In this document: positions 13,320 to 26,110 of the stretch, one piece after another
How the letters are laid out: every line of letters begins with the position of its first letter
Position numbering within the stretch: position 1 is the first letter of the stretch
Assembly: GCF_901933205.1 (NCBI RefSeq)
Contig: NC_044572.1
Coordinates: 61,972,965-62,036,964 of the forward strand
Direction: 5' to 3'
Source of the DNA: Camarhynchus parvulus
Lineage: Eukaryota; Chordata; Aves; Passeriformes; Thraupidae
Length of the DNA: 64,000 nt
The notes under the pieces: model-generated
Told to the model about the DNA's origin: nothing
Seen by the model: only the letters and a program-made list of their open reading frames with translations
Database searches by the model: none
Program-made: the position numbers and the translations under genes

Positions 13320-13351
13320 AGATTAATTTGTGCAACTTCACAAATTAATCT
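13320..13351. repeat. 13-bp perfect inverted repeat, 6-nt loop
   Basis: AGATTAATTTGTG at 13320-13332 is followed by the loop CAACTT and the exact reverse complement at 13339-13351. It would form a compact hairpin in single-stranded DNA or RNA. The arms are AT-rich and too short for a typical microRNA precursor. Confidence 0.8.
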
Positions 13352-13479
13352 TCCTCCTTGCTGAATTATTCCTTTATATTACAGCTTTGCTTGAATTACC
13401 ATCATTTACTCTTTTCCTCTCAGAATAAGTAAAAACTTAGAATTTCTCTATTTAACATTGGGTGTTATAAATAATTTTA

Positions 13480-13560
13480 GATATATTATATATATATATA
13501 ATTTATATAATTTTATAGATACCATTTTATATATTTATATATTATTTATATATATATTTA
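13480..13560. repeat. TA-rich microsatellite
   Basis: Imperfect (TA)n and TTTATA repeats, almost wholly A and T. Likely a low-melting, polymorphic site. Confidence 0.85.
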
Positions 13561-16500
13561 GGGAGGGAGGGGATAATAACCAGAAAAAATATAGCTTTTC
13601 CAGCATGTGGGACCTTGTTGATCCTTATGGTGTTCATCAACAGGGTTACAACAGGATTAGGCAAACTAGAGCCATGTCACATTTACTGCCACTTGAGCTA
13701 TGAGAGCATTTCTCAGGAGAGGCAGACGTATATTTTCTTAGCAGTGGCCAGTCCTAGACAAGACTCAAGAAACACTGAAGGCTCAGAGCTATTTTTTAGG
13801 CTCTAGAGCAGTCCTGAAAATGTGGAATTCTTTGGAAAACTTTACGAGTAGAAAATTATTCTCTTTCTGTTGTTAGATTTTTATCCCCCATGTTCTGTTC
13901 TAGTATGAAATATCTTGAGCCTCGATCACTACTCTCTTCACTACCTTCCCTCTGCTTCCAGCTCCTATATTTTCCTCCTGCAGCTGCCCCCTTTGCTACT
14001 TTGCCTCCATCAGAGAAGTACTTGATAGGCCACAGATGAAGCTCAGCAGGAAAACTCTTCCTGTTCTCAGCCCCTGTGCTCAGCACCACAGCACATGAAC
14101 AGCAAAAGGCAATTATCTCAAGGAGGAGAGTGGTGAGAGAGGGAGGATGAAGGAAATCAGGTCGTTCATGCAGATGTAGGAAAAATAGCAGGGCAGTAAG
14201 TTCAGAAGCAGAGAAGGGCAGCTGCCAATAGCAGAGTAGCAAGAGTAGCATCTGGTTTAGAACTTACTCCTTGGTGGCACAACAAAACAAAAACAAGCTT
14301 CACTGAAGTAGCCTCCACCAGTGAAGAGACAGAACTACAACAAAGATTAGCCATCTTCCCTTCAGATAAATGATGAGGCCAGCTTGTATCTGGGGGGGAT
14401 GTTCTTTTAAACTATGAAAACTAGATTTAGGTACATTAAAACGCACAAAAATTCTGGAAACTTCAGCTACAAACATTCCATAGTGTTTTTATCCCATTTC
14501 CTACTGTCTCCATGCAAGTTGTAATGTGATTGCATAAACGTGCAAAACTGCTTACAAAAAATTATTTTCCTTTAGACATCACAAAATTGGTGAGAAAAAT
14601 AATGTTTCTTGAAACATTTAATTAACTGGAAATATTAAGATATGCTTGTTTCAAGTACTCCATCAAATCCTAAACTGTGGGGCCTGGATTTACATGCTGG
14701 ACAGTCACTTACTGATGCTCTGTGGACAGCTGGCTATGCCTCTGCTTCCATCTTCTCTTCAGTATTTGCCCCTACTTTTGTGCTTCTCCAGGATCTCCAC
14801 AGCAAAGGGGAGCTGAAGGTGACGTGGCACTGTGCAGGAGCTCAGGCTATAAGGACTTGAGATGATCAATACTGATGATTCTTTCAATTGCCATCACCCA
14901 AAGACGTGAGCTGGACTTTTATGAGCTCTTCTGTCAAAATGATTTCTCTTCCAGCTGTACCTCGAGCCCAGGTACTTCACAGTTTCACAGAAGCACATCT
15001 TCTTGGCAAGCTAAATTTATGAAGTGTTATGAGTCATGCTAAAATTGCTACCCAGCTCAAATCCCTGAATCTCTTAACCCAGATTGATTGGCTTCCTTTC
15101 TGAGCCAGCAAATAGAAAAGTTCACATTGTCACACAATTCCAGACAAGGCACAAGCTAAGTTCTCCCCATTTGCTTTCTTCTTTGACAGCTGTGATATAA
15201 AGCACGAAACTGAAAGGGTCCAATTAATTTTTTGGACACTGATGCTTTTATACCTCCAGACTGGGGGAATAGCTGAGCCTTTGAGATGTCAAAATGCACT
15301 ATCACTGGAAACTTTTAGTTGAGTTACTAGCCAAAATAAGAATGAAGGCTGGCCTAGTTAATTACTAACATGGCTGTGTCATCCTTGCAGTGACTTGAAA
15401 TACTTCAGAAATGACTAAGCCACTCTTCATTAACTGAAATTGCTAATTAATTTTTGACATAGATGGGTAAAAAAGTAATAGTGTGACCAGTGAAAAGATC
15501 ACTGACATCCCACAAACAAAATACCATTAACAGCAAGTGAAAACACTGAGTTAGTGTATAACTAACAGATTCATTGTAATTCTACATAAAGTGAACAGGA
15601 CTAGCTTATCAGGGGAAAAATTAAAATTTCACGACCCTGTTTCGCAGTTTTCAACTAAAAAAACCAAATCACCTGAAAAGCAATTGCTATACATAGGTGT
15701 AATATAAAAACAGATTTTATAACAAGCTTTGTAAAATCAGAGCCTGACCTAAAAAAATAATGAGTCTTAATCAATTTTATTTAGTGTACATGCAAATAAT
15801 CCATTTTGCTATGGAAAAAGAAAGTATTTGTAGATATGAGAGAGACAGTTTCACAACAAAAATAGATACTAATGAGTAACATAACCAATGCTGAAAACAA
15901 AACAGGAAGGGGTTTTGCACAGGGAGCATACATATATTATCTGAAGTTGAAAGTGTGACGCCCCTTATGTCATGGACTATTAATAGTTGTCTTCAATGGG
16001 AACTATTTTAAAGGGGAATTACACCATAAAAAGTCATTTGTGGTACCTTCATAAACCAAATGTTTTAAAAAGGAATCTCTATTTCATATATGTATTTATA
16101 CAATCACACAGCGCTAGAAATCAGATGTCAGTGCAGAAAAATACAGAGCTATGTAATATTTTGCATGCAGACAAGTTTTAATCAGTATAGCTACAAGAAA
16201 ATCAGGACCACATCTTTTCCTGTTTAAATAACCCTATTGTTCTACAATTCTGACTTGGTATGCAAGTCACTCACTGACAAGCCAGGCTTGAAATCTTCAT
16301 TAATCCCTTTAGCTAAAACATAAAACTTTATTAAAAGGAGTTTTCTATTAGAGTGAAATAAATCAAGTTAAATTATTTTGAAATAATAGTAGGTGCAATG
16401 TAAAGAGCTTTTAATTTTACAGTAGAAAAGGGAGTGGGACGGCACACTGTCTACTGAACATTTATGACTATGATCTCAAAATGAGTGCATTTGTCTCAGA

Positions 16501-19240
16501 CACAAAGAAGAGTGGTAGGTGACTTATCCTGTTCCTACAAACAAAGCAAAATGCAACATTCATTAGACTTTGTTGGCATAGTGGACCATCTCCAAACAAA
16601 ATCATATGTCTTCCATAAGTTCTGTATTTCTTCTCCATCTGTATTTTTTCCTGTGTTTATACTTTAAACTATCATTTGGTATTTGATCCATACAGAACTG
16701 TGCTAGAGGGGAAAAATAAAATAGAGCAGAAAACCATGAGAAGTCAGCCTGCTACCCCAGTGGGTGGGTTTCAGGTGCTTAGAAATTTCAGCTTAATAAT
16801 CCAGGCCAATGGCTTTGACAATCTATTACTAGAATTCCAGTGCAATTTATCTCCTTGGGACCTGGAAGCATCAAAAGAGACAAAGTGGATTTGCCCTCAT
16901 AGCAAAACCTGCTGGTGGCAGAACTCTACAGGCAATATCACCAGGAGTGGGCATTTGCCACTGGCACCAAACAGCTCTGCAACAGCTCTACAGAATTTTT
17001 TGCTTAGGCTAACTCCTCCCTGCTCACTAGGTGCATGAAGAACCAGCCTGCAGGAAGAAAACAAGCTAAGTTTCTATGAGCCTGCCATACATAAGACACT
17101 GATGAGCTGCCCGTGAACAGCAGACAGCCAGAGTAGCACCCTCAGCCCAGGGCGTGTCCTCAGACACCTCCTTGCACTTGGGATGCAGGGAAGAGGCAGG
17201 CTAGTGTCACACTCCCCCTTGACCTTCTCCTGTGACATGAGGCGTGCCAGCCACCATCTCACAAGACAGCTGTGTCCCTCCCCAGCCACACAGTGGCCAT
17301 CAATGAGGTGACAGCACTGCTTCTGGAGACACTGCAGCCAGGGTCATGGGACACCTCTCGGGCCCAGAGGCTACCCTGTGCAAGCTGGACAGCACACGTA
17401 GCCCCCCCAAGCCAGCACCACCTTGTGACCTGATGATAAAAAATAAATTGGAAACAAACAGCTTGCTTTGCTCTCATAATCATGTGTTACACATACAGAA
17501 GTGGAGTTGCTCAGTTCTTATGGGCATCAGGTAACAGGTGAAACTCTCTAGCTGTGAAAAGAGTAATTTATAAAGCAGCATTGAAGAAACCATACTAAAT
17601 ACACATGAAAGAGGAGGCAATGAAGTTGTCCTCTTCTCCTGCCTTCTCTTAAAGTTAGCACACATTTTTAACAAGAGTAGATAAAGATTGCATGGGGATA
17701 AGTTAAGGCTCAGATAAATTAATTTATTTTATATTAACGGTACTTATAGTTAACTTCAGAACATGGCACAGACCTTCAACAATGCACAGATACTTTTTTT
17801 TCCTCTTCTGATTGCATGCCCAAAATGACACATTCTGTTGACTTTTAACAAAGTGTTTTGGTAATGTACCTGGAATTGCAATGATTTCAGACATTTGAAT
17901 CACCATCAGTTTAAAAACTGAGAGGGGAAAACCATCCTGGCAGCCAGTACAGGAAGCTTCCTCTGTAACAGAGGAGGTCATCAACCTGTCCTTGTCATAA
18001 GATAAAAATGTGCACTGTTTTCATGTTTCTGATTCTACTGTGTTTCCTGTCCTGCCTCAAGCTCTTGACTGCTTTTTTTGGAAATAGTAAGAGACAGCTT
18101 TATTCCTTCCAACCCAAGCCAGTCTCCTAGGTGATGGCTTTGCCTTAGCCTGATGAGACTCTATGTACAGGTTTAAAAGTCAGGTAGAATTTGGAGGAGA
18201 GGGTGGCAGGGGGCACCTAATAATAAATTTCAGCCCAGACCTTGTTGATTTAACTAACCTCTGAAGAAAAGGATGGGCAGATCAGAGATGAGACAGAGCT
18301 GAGGCACTTAATTTTATGTCTATAAAAGCCAACAAAAGGACCTTTCACTGACGTCTGGCAGGAAGGACCAAGGTGAGGAGCTAATATATACCCTTGAGTC
18401 ATAACTTTTCTTTAGTATTTAACTATGACACACACAGCCTTTGGTTTATTTAGGGTGAGAAATAGTTTCCAAGAGGGGATGGAGAGGGGTTACTCCAATG
18501 GACTGGCTATGCAGGGAAATAATGGAGCTGAAGCATACCTATAGGGGAAAGCCAAGAACTTGTTCCTCTCTCCCAGCAACCCTCTCCTTAGTCAACTTCC
18601 AGGAAGGGTCTCCATGCCATTCCACTCCCCTTTTAGAGTCTCCTTTCCCCACCAGAATTTACATCTCACCCTTTTATGATGACATCAGATATGAAAAGGT
18701 TTATCCAGATGCACTTTCCTCTCTATTGAATTTAATCATGTGGTCAGGTAATACAACTAACAGTTTCTAAGGATTTCAGCCTCTCAGTGCACTACAGCAG
18801 GGCAATGTTTGAGTGATCCTGTTTTCTCCCCGCTGCTTTAGGCTGGCCGCCTTTGTAATGGCAGCATCCAACAAGAACACAGTGCCACTTCCCAGATTAG
18901 AAGCAGCAACATGTTAAAACATGTGCAACTGGCACATTTTGCTGGCAGCATTCTTATTACATCACACCTGTAGTAACAAAATTCAAGATTGCTTCACATT
19001 CTCATTAGAATAGTGATAAAACATTTTTCTCTCCTCTGCTCAGAGCGGAGCAGACAGCAATTACAACAATCTCCTTGAAAGGACACCTTCAACGCACACC
19101 AGCTAGCAAGCAGTTGTTAAATTCAACAATTCCAAAATTAGGATAGTGGGAACTCAAAACCAAGCACATGGCTTGCTTGCTGCAAATGATGTAAGGATTT
19201 ATTCAGTTGTACTGAAATAATTTGGGAAGAATTTACTTCA

Positions 19241-19290
19241 TGTTTATTTTTGTGTCTGTTACAATTTTTGTTAATGTTTATTTTTGTGTC
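19241..19290. repeat. short tandem duplication, 34-bp period
   Basis: The 16-mer TGTTTATTTTTGTGTC occurs at 19241-19256 and again exactly at 19275-19290, which suggests a recent local duplication or slippage event. Confidence 0.8.
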
Positions 19291-20214
19291 AACTGCCAGG
19301 TAACTTCATTAAAAATAGGTGCTTTTAACCCCATAATTTGTTTAAGACTCTTATAAAATTAGAGATACCCAGTTGGGCAGAGAGAATCTCTAGGAAAAGA
19401 AACCTGAGTTTTACAAGACTGATCAGGGGCAGGAGGGTAAAAGGCATACCAAAACCTTTGGTTTTCCAAACACTGCTAAAATCCAAGCAAATCGTGTTTT
19501 CTACTTCAGTACTATCTGCGGTCATTGAAGAAATTACAAGTGAGCTCATCTTTTTGTCAAGCTTGACTTCATCTTTGAAAAGCCCCTGGCTCCACTTAAC
19601 TGCCCTATACTCATCAGGAAGAAATTTAAACAGATCAAGTATTTCCTCCATGTTTTGATTTTATACATGTATATATACTTCCTGGGATATGACAAAACAT
19701 AGTCAGGGCAAAACGCATCAATAAATCTGTTCCCACCGAGAATTACTTTGCATTATACAACATAAACAAATATATATAATATATAAATAAAGCTTTGAAG
19801 TGTGAACTCTGAATTTTTAGTTTCCATGAGTTCTGTCTTACAAGGTGAAGAAATCTCTTTAGTGACCTCTGACTGTGAGTAAATTTTTCTAAACTAAATT
19901 TTTTCTTACGATATCCTTAGGATAACTCTCTACATACTTGCAATTTACATAGCTTAGGAGAAACAATATCCTAAATCACAGGGGATGGAAACTCTGCATT
20001 GTGGAAGAAGAGAAAGAGACTTTAGACAATAGGAGAAACAACTGGCCTACTTGCAAGGAAGAACCTGACACCACTCTCATTTACCAAACGAGCAAAGCTA
20101 GGTCAGATCCCACCTGCAGAAGGTAGATGGGAAGAAACTTCCAGGATCTTGAATTCTGCCAAGGAGGTGTGAGAGAACACGAAGTTTAAGGAGGAACTCA
20201 ACATAAAGTTTAAG

Positions 20215-20840
20215 GAAGGTTTGGTGGATGAGAGGCTGGACGTGACCCAGCAATGTACACTTGCAGCCCAGAAAGCCAACTGTACACAGGGCTGTGTAAC
20301 AGGAACCATGGTCAGCAGAGTGAGGGAGGGGATTCTCCCCCTCTCTGCTCTCATGAGACCCCACCTGCAGTGATGCCTGCCCCTCTTGGGTCCCACACAC
20401 AAGAAGGCCATGGACCTGCTGGGGTGAGTTCAGAGGAGGACCACAATGATCAGAGGGCTGGAGCACACCTCCTACAAAGAGAGGCTGAGAGAATTGGGGT
20501 TGTTCAGCCTGGAGAAGAGAAGGGTTCAGGGAGACCTTATAGCACTTTCCAGGGACCTACATGAGAGCTAGGGAGAAACTTTTTGCAAAGGCAAGTACTG
20601 ACAGGTCAAGAGGGAATGGCTTTAAACCGAGAGTCAGTTTAAATTAGATATTAGGAATTGAGGGTGGTAAAACCCTGGAACACATTGCCTAGCAAGCTGG
20701 TGATGCCCCACTCCTGCAAATGTTCTAGGTCAGGTTGGATGTGGCTCTGAGAGACCTCAGCCCATTGAAGATGTCCCTGCTCATTGCAGGGGAGTTGTAC
20801 TAGACAGGTCCCTTCAAGCCAAAATGCTCCATAATTCTAA
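20215..20840 (+). mobile_element. CR1 LINE 3' fragment
   Basis: Successive CR1 3' landmarks are clear. From about 20215 the 'gtggatgagaggctggacgtga' block leads into a segment with CAGCAATGT, and near 20320-20370 comes the stretch with GGGATTCTCCCCCTCTCTGC. Near 20480-20525 follow GAGAGGCTGAGAGAATTGGG and the GTTCAGCCTGGAGAAGAGAA block. The element ends near 20840 with CCCTTCAAGCC and a degraded terminal octamer repeat. It is 5'-truncated and carries no coding capacity. Overlapping open frames here are decayed repeat sequence, not genes. Confidence 0.93.
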
Positions 20841-22380
20841 CAGAGGCCAAAGACGGGGAAACAATTTGACTCTTGAATATGAAATTAGCAGCATGAAGAG
20901 ACTGAGCATAACACTCTCCAGTCTTTCTGGTTTTGGTTTATGAATAGAGTACAGTTGCTACACTGAAAAAAAAGCAAGTGAAAGGGAAGAAGAATCATAC
21001 ACATTTACAGAATATTTCTAACATTGCATGAAAAAACATTAAGACCTTTTAGCTTTGTATATCTTCATGGCTCTTTGAACAACATAAACAAAAAGATGAC
21101 AAACAAACCTTCCCAATAGCCTTGCAGAGAACAAACTCAGTGTCAAAATCTAGACATGTAGCATCCCCAGCACCCCTCTTGGTGATCGCAAATATCCCAC
21201 CAGTCTCTGGGTGTCCCAAGGAGCAAGCTGCCACAGGCTTCAGCTGGGAAGGCAGCACAAAGCATCTCTCTGGGCTGACAAAACTGGAACAAACAGGCTA
21301 CTAGCTACTGAGCAAACCTCAGAGTAATTGTACAGCACAACTTGGTAAGAACCAAGAAACTCCACCTGAGATCCTCTTGAAATATGGTGATCATCACACT
21401 ATGCCACAGGATCAGGGTTTACAACAATGGCTTCTCGCCTTTGGGTTAAAAACAGTATCAGATCATGATGTGAGATGTAACAGTCAAACTTGTATGTGGA
21501 AACCAAATTTGGACAGCAGGAGACTATAGCTTATTTCAACTATGGATTTATTCCTGATAATACTGGTTTAAGGATTTGAAGAATTTCTGGCAGTTCTGTT
21601 AAATTGTTTATTTAAGGATAATTGTTTCTCTTTCCCCAAGGAAAATGACAGGAAACATGAATCAAGACTGTTCAAAAACTAAAATAACAACTTCCTTTGT
21701 CCTTATTGATAACATTTTTGTTTTTGTGGCCTGAGTGGGTATTTGTGAGTGTGTTTACTGTGTGAAATCTTTTTCTAATGAATCATTATTTTGATGCAAT
21801 ATTTTACATAAAGCCAACAGCTGATCTTTTGTATGATTTCCTTTGTTGTCAATAGGACTAGGAAGGAGAGAACTGAAAAACATGTAGGAAGAATAAATAA
21901 AATTAATGCTTTACAGGAAATCCGATGTTCTCTGGATGTTCTGCTGCAGTTAATTTCCACTAAACACAGCAGAGTATGACAGGAATGGAGATAGCGACGG
22001 TGAAAGAAAAATTCCAATAATGTGCTTTCATCCTTTGATTGTCTTTCCAGGAAACAGAGAAGTTGCTTCAGCCTCCTTCAAATGGCAACAAGTGCGCAAT
22101 AGATTTTTTATCTCTTAGTGATAACCCAAATGTGCAACACTCCACATACCAAGATGTTTTGAGTTTCAATACTATTATGGGCCACAAGGCCCATCCATCA
22201 CTCTGTCTAGACCACACAAACTCTGTTATTGGCACTGTATGAAGGTTTAAAATTCTTTCACATTAAAGCATATCTAAACTGCTGATCAAGATCTCTGCTC
22301 TCTATACCATCCATTACCAAACCACTTCAATTTTTCTATTGTAAAAAAAATTCCAAAAAGCTTATGAATTTAAAATAATG

Positions 22381-22398
22381 AACACTTGTACAAGTGTT
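22381..22398. repeat. 18-bp perfect palindrome
   Basis: AACACTTGTACAAGTGTT equals its own reverse complement. It contains two E-box-like CACTTG cores in opposite orientation. It could be a binding site for a dimeric factor or simply chance. Confidence 0.8.
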
Positions 22399-25081
22399 TC
22401 CAGCACGTTGCTGAAAAACAGTCAGTGAGTAAATTATTTTCCTCACTCAGAAGGCATTGCAAGCCATGGTTTCCTCAGGAATGGAGGTTTATTAATTTGG
22501 CAAATTTTATGCTCCAAACTTGTACGTGAAGAAATGGTTGAGCAGCAAAACTGACAAAGCTTGGTTTGTGTACTTTAAGATTACAAAAACAATAATCCTA
22601 GGTCCCTGGTATCGCCTCCAAAGTGCCCCTGGAGCAGTCATAAACTGCACTGCCCCACATGCACACTGATTAGTGAGCCTTATATGCGATGATGGTTTTT
22701 TGACTGGATGTACCAGAAAATGTACAACAGGGGAATCCTGCCTGCCTTTTTACACCAATTGCTCAGAAAGCTGTCAAACGTATCAGCAGACAAATAGTGT
22801 AATCCACATGAGCTCTATTTCCCTAAGAAATTCAGTTAAGCAGGAGACTTAAATCAGCTCAAACCTTTAAGGATTAGACTGATCATTTCACAAAATCATA
22901 GCAGAAGTCAGGGCACTTTACTGGGTACCCTCCAAACGTGTGGCTATGTACAACCTTTCAGTTTCATTATACACAGTAGGAAGTTAAGAGGAAATGCTTT
23001 CATTTGACATGCTGGTTTTGACCAATGGAAGTCAACTTCAGGAGTTTTGCAATAGGCTTTCCAGCTCTTCAACAAAAAAACACCTGGAGCACAGATAAAA
23101 GGTTTAGAGTTTTTTCTTCTTCTTTTTTATGCTTTGCCACAAAGACCTCTGACCTTGGAAAAGCACAGTAATTTTATCATCTGTAACACCACTTACTTGT
23201 ATACAAAGTATACAACACATGCCTCAGCTGTCCTGTATGCTTTGCTACAGACTGTAAAGTGTCTCGCATTCAAGGGCAAAGCTGTGATACACAAATTTTC
23301 AAAGGGAAATCTGGAGTGAATTAAAAGATGAAAAGTTAGTCCCTATAAAAATAAGTTTTCTAGTGAACATCACTGATTTGATGAAGTATATTTGTTTGGA
23401 AGATAATACAAACGATCATTCAAATAATACAAAGTGTCTATTGTGTTTCCATCAATCCTGCCAAACTGAGGTAGAAGAGATAAATGCCATATACATTCTA
23501 CTTGCCTAAATACTAGATGCTAATACAAAAGAAATACAAAATGCTTGCAGAGGAGCCAAGGGGCCACTGATACCTCTCATTTCTCAATCTCTTCCTGTAT
23601 TCTTCCTCCCACCTTCCCACCATCTTCCCTTTGACTCAATGCCCTTTCTATCTTGTTATCTCAGCCACACAAAATGTTTGGCAGACAGTTCCTAAAACTT
23701 CCTGCACTATCTGTCTGAAACCTGTCTGAATCTATTCTAAAAGTCTAAATCTTTTCACCTTTTCTTCAGAATAGTTACTTCCATCAGTAAACAAAATCCC
23801 AAATATCCCACTGTGAATATGGCAATAGCTCATGACTTTTTGTATCTGTAGAAATATATAACATGCTCCAGTGTGCTTGATCTTGTTTTTGCCTTAAAGG
23901 CCTTCTTGTGAAATGTGTTGAACAAACAATTTTTTCTTCTAGTATTTACATCTGGGTTCCTGTGCTACTGCAAATGTAATGTTCATGACCATGACATTTT
24001 AATGTTTGTCATTAATGCGTGCATAGGATTATCAGAAGGCAACTCCTTCAGGTAACACCTATTTGACAATTCCTAACTGCTAACATTTCTACTTTTAAAA
24101 GTAATGATAAGAGGCTGTACTTTGTGAGACTGTGAAGTAGCCTGGTATCAATACTTTTTATGTTACAGATTTTCTGTACCCTACTTCAGACTGCGGTCCC
24201 CTACAAGGCATCACCCAAACACACTGTCAGAAAGAGTTCACAGTCTGAGTTGCAGTCAGAGGAAACCAGAGGAAGAGTTGTGAAATAACACAAAAAGCAA
24301 GGCAGGAAGAATGTGACAGGATACAAGCTACCTTTGTACACAATTAAACCAGTCTGAACATTTGACATTTCCTCTTCAGCCTCCTTTCCTCCTCATCAAG
24401 AAAGTAAATAGCTGCAATTCTTGACCAGCATTAACTAGTCATCACTGTTGACTAGCCACTGTTACAAGTCATAGAGGAAGCAAAGAAGCTGAGAGAAGAG
24501 ATGTTTCCCTTATGAATAATAAGGCAAGGTGCTTTTTTTTTATAGATGGGCCCACATAAAACATAAAAACACAAGCAAGGATGACATTTATGGCAGAAGA
24601 CAAGGGAGTAGCAGTGAGTTGTGGAGGATCAGAAAGTAGAGAGGAGAAGCAGCAATTCTCTCTGCTGAAAGGTTGTGGGTGGGAGAGAGGGTTCTCAGCA
24701 TGAGCTACAGGCCAGTGTAGGGACTGTACAAACAACTGAACAGCCACAGCCAGCACCACAGGATGTTTGATGGTAACACCTAATGCCTGAAAAACACTCA
24801 CAACAAAACAACACATTTCCTTTCACTTGTTTCCAGAATCAGTCATTTTGTCACTTCAAAAAAACCCAACAAAATCCACAAACAACAACAAACTTTTTCA
24901 AGCAGATTTTATCCATTGGCCAGAACACTTTTCCAGACTCAAGAGCCCCATCCCATGAAGCACTCCTGCATCAGTTGATGTCAAACATTTTATCACAAAG
25001 CTGGCAGTCCCTGCGTGGCATTAAATGAACAATTCCTGGGAGATTTCCCCCTTTTTCAGCTTTTCCTAGTTCATCCACCAA

Positions 25082-25110
25082 CCCCCCCACCACCACCTGC
25101 CCCCTCCCCC
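25082..25110 (-). repeat. C-rich tract, G-quadruplex candidate on minus strand
   Basis: C7 at 25082-25088, then CC pairs, then C5 at 25100-25104 and C5 at 25106-25110. The minus strand therefore has several G runs with short loops and could fold as a G-quadruplex. It is isolated in AT-rich DNA and not beside an obvious promoter. Confidence 0.6.
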
Positions 25111-25563
25111 TCAAAAATCCTCACTGTTTCAGACAGGTCTGGGAAGAACCTGTTTTAGTAATCAGTAGGGTGCTCCAATTACTTCATCATGACACAAATA
25201 TTGCCAACACCTCAGATGCGGAGGTGTTTCTGGCAGAGTCTGTGTTTTGCCATGTAGCCTTCCTCCACAATGGGAGTCACCTTAATAAAGGAAGACATTT
25301 TGCTGACATGCACAACTGAGAGGAACTTTCCCTGGCATTTGTAATTGGAGCCTCAGTTACTGATTGTCCTGAAAAATGATACAAGGAAACTATTCTAGGA
25401 GGGATTAGCTCTTAGTTAGGAGATAGAAACAAAGCAGTGTTTAAATGCCATGAAATCAAGGAGCACTCCACAGACCACTCTGGAAGAACAGTTCTGTGTG
25501 GATCAGCTTCCTGAAAAACAGACATAGAAGAATGCAGAGACCAGGCTCTAGAAAGCTTCTGTT

Positions 25564-25583
25564 TGTCTGTCTGTCTGTCTGTC
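25564..25583. repeat. (TGTC)5 microsatellite
   Basis: Five perfect TGTC units in tandem. Confidence 0.9.
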
Positions 25584-26088
25584 ACTGAGGTTTGCAGTAG
25601 CCAGGCAGACAGGTTAGTGATCCCCTGACTCAGCCCCCTTGCAGTATCACACAAAGCTTTGCCTTTTCTCGGATACAAAGTCCCAAGCCCTGCTGACAAA
25701 GTCAGCAAGGGATCAACTGTCCCAGTCCTTAGCTAGACACGTTTCTCTTTTCAAAGTCTGTTTGAGCCATTTAATTATCATGAATGCTGTCTTTATTAAG
25801 CTGCCTCCAGTCATGTGGCAGATTCAATACTACTCAATACTGTTTGGCAGAGTAGTTGAAACCCATGAAGTGTGTGCAGAACAGTACTCTGCTGCCCTGA
25901 AGCTCAGATAACTCTCGAACATTGCCTTGCCATGATTTTAGACACTGGGAAAGATTTCTGCCTTTGAGAAACATCATGGGCTCCAGAGCTCCTCCTCCAT
26001 TTCCACCTCCACTTCCAAGTGAGAACAATTAATCTCTTTTGCCAGCCTGACCCAACTGAACAAGCTATCCTCTTTTATATTTTTATAT

Positions 26089-26110
26089 TATATATATATA
26101 TATATATATA
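26089..26110. repeat. (TA)11 microsatellite
   Basis: Eleven perfect TA units with further AT-rich flank on the left from about 26073. Confidence 0.9.

Larger units (their letters stand above)
12641..20214. other. AT-rich non-coding stretch with short repeats
   Basis: No gene was recognised. It holds an A-rich run near 12771-12785, a 13-bp hairpin at 13320-13351, a TA-rich microsatellite at 13480-13560, a GC-richer patch at 17050-17410 and a 34-bp-period duplication at 19241-19290. The frame at 13856-14251 on the minus strand begins with a hydrophobic stretch, but nothing supports it as a gene. Confidence 0.55.

Noticed and set aside
18100..18125. CCTTCCAACCCAAGCC match to the CR1 3' end (similar short matches near 30222 and 44897)
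   Set aside because: Only about 15 bp agree and no adjoining CR1 sequence is present.
20098..20564. Frames of 102-122 codons on both strands
   Set aside because: They lie largely in the CR1 copy at 20215-20840.
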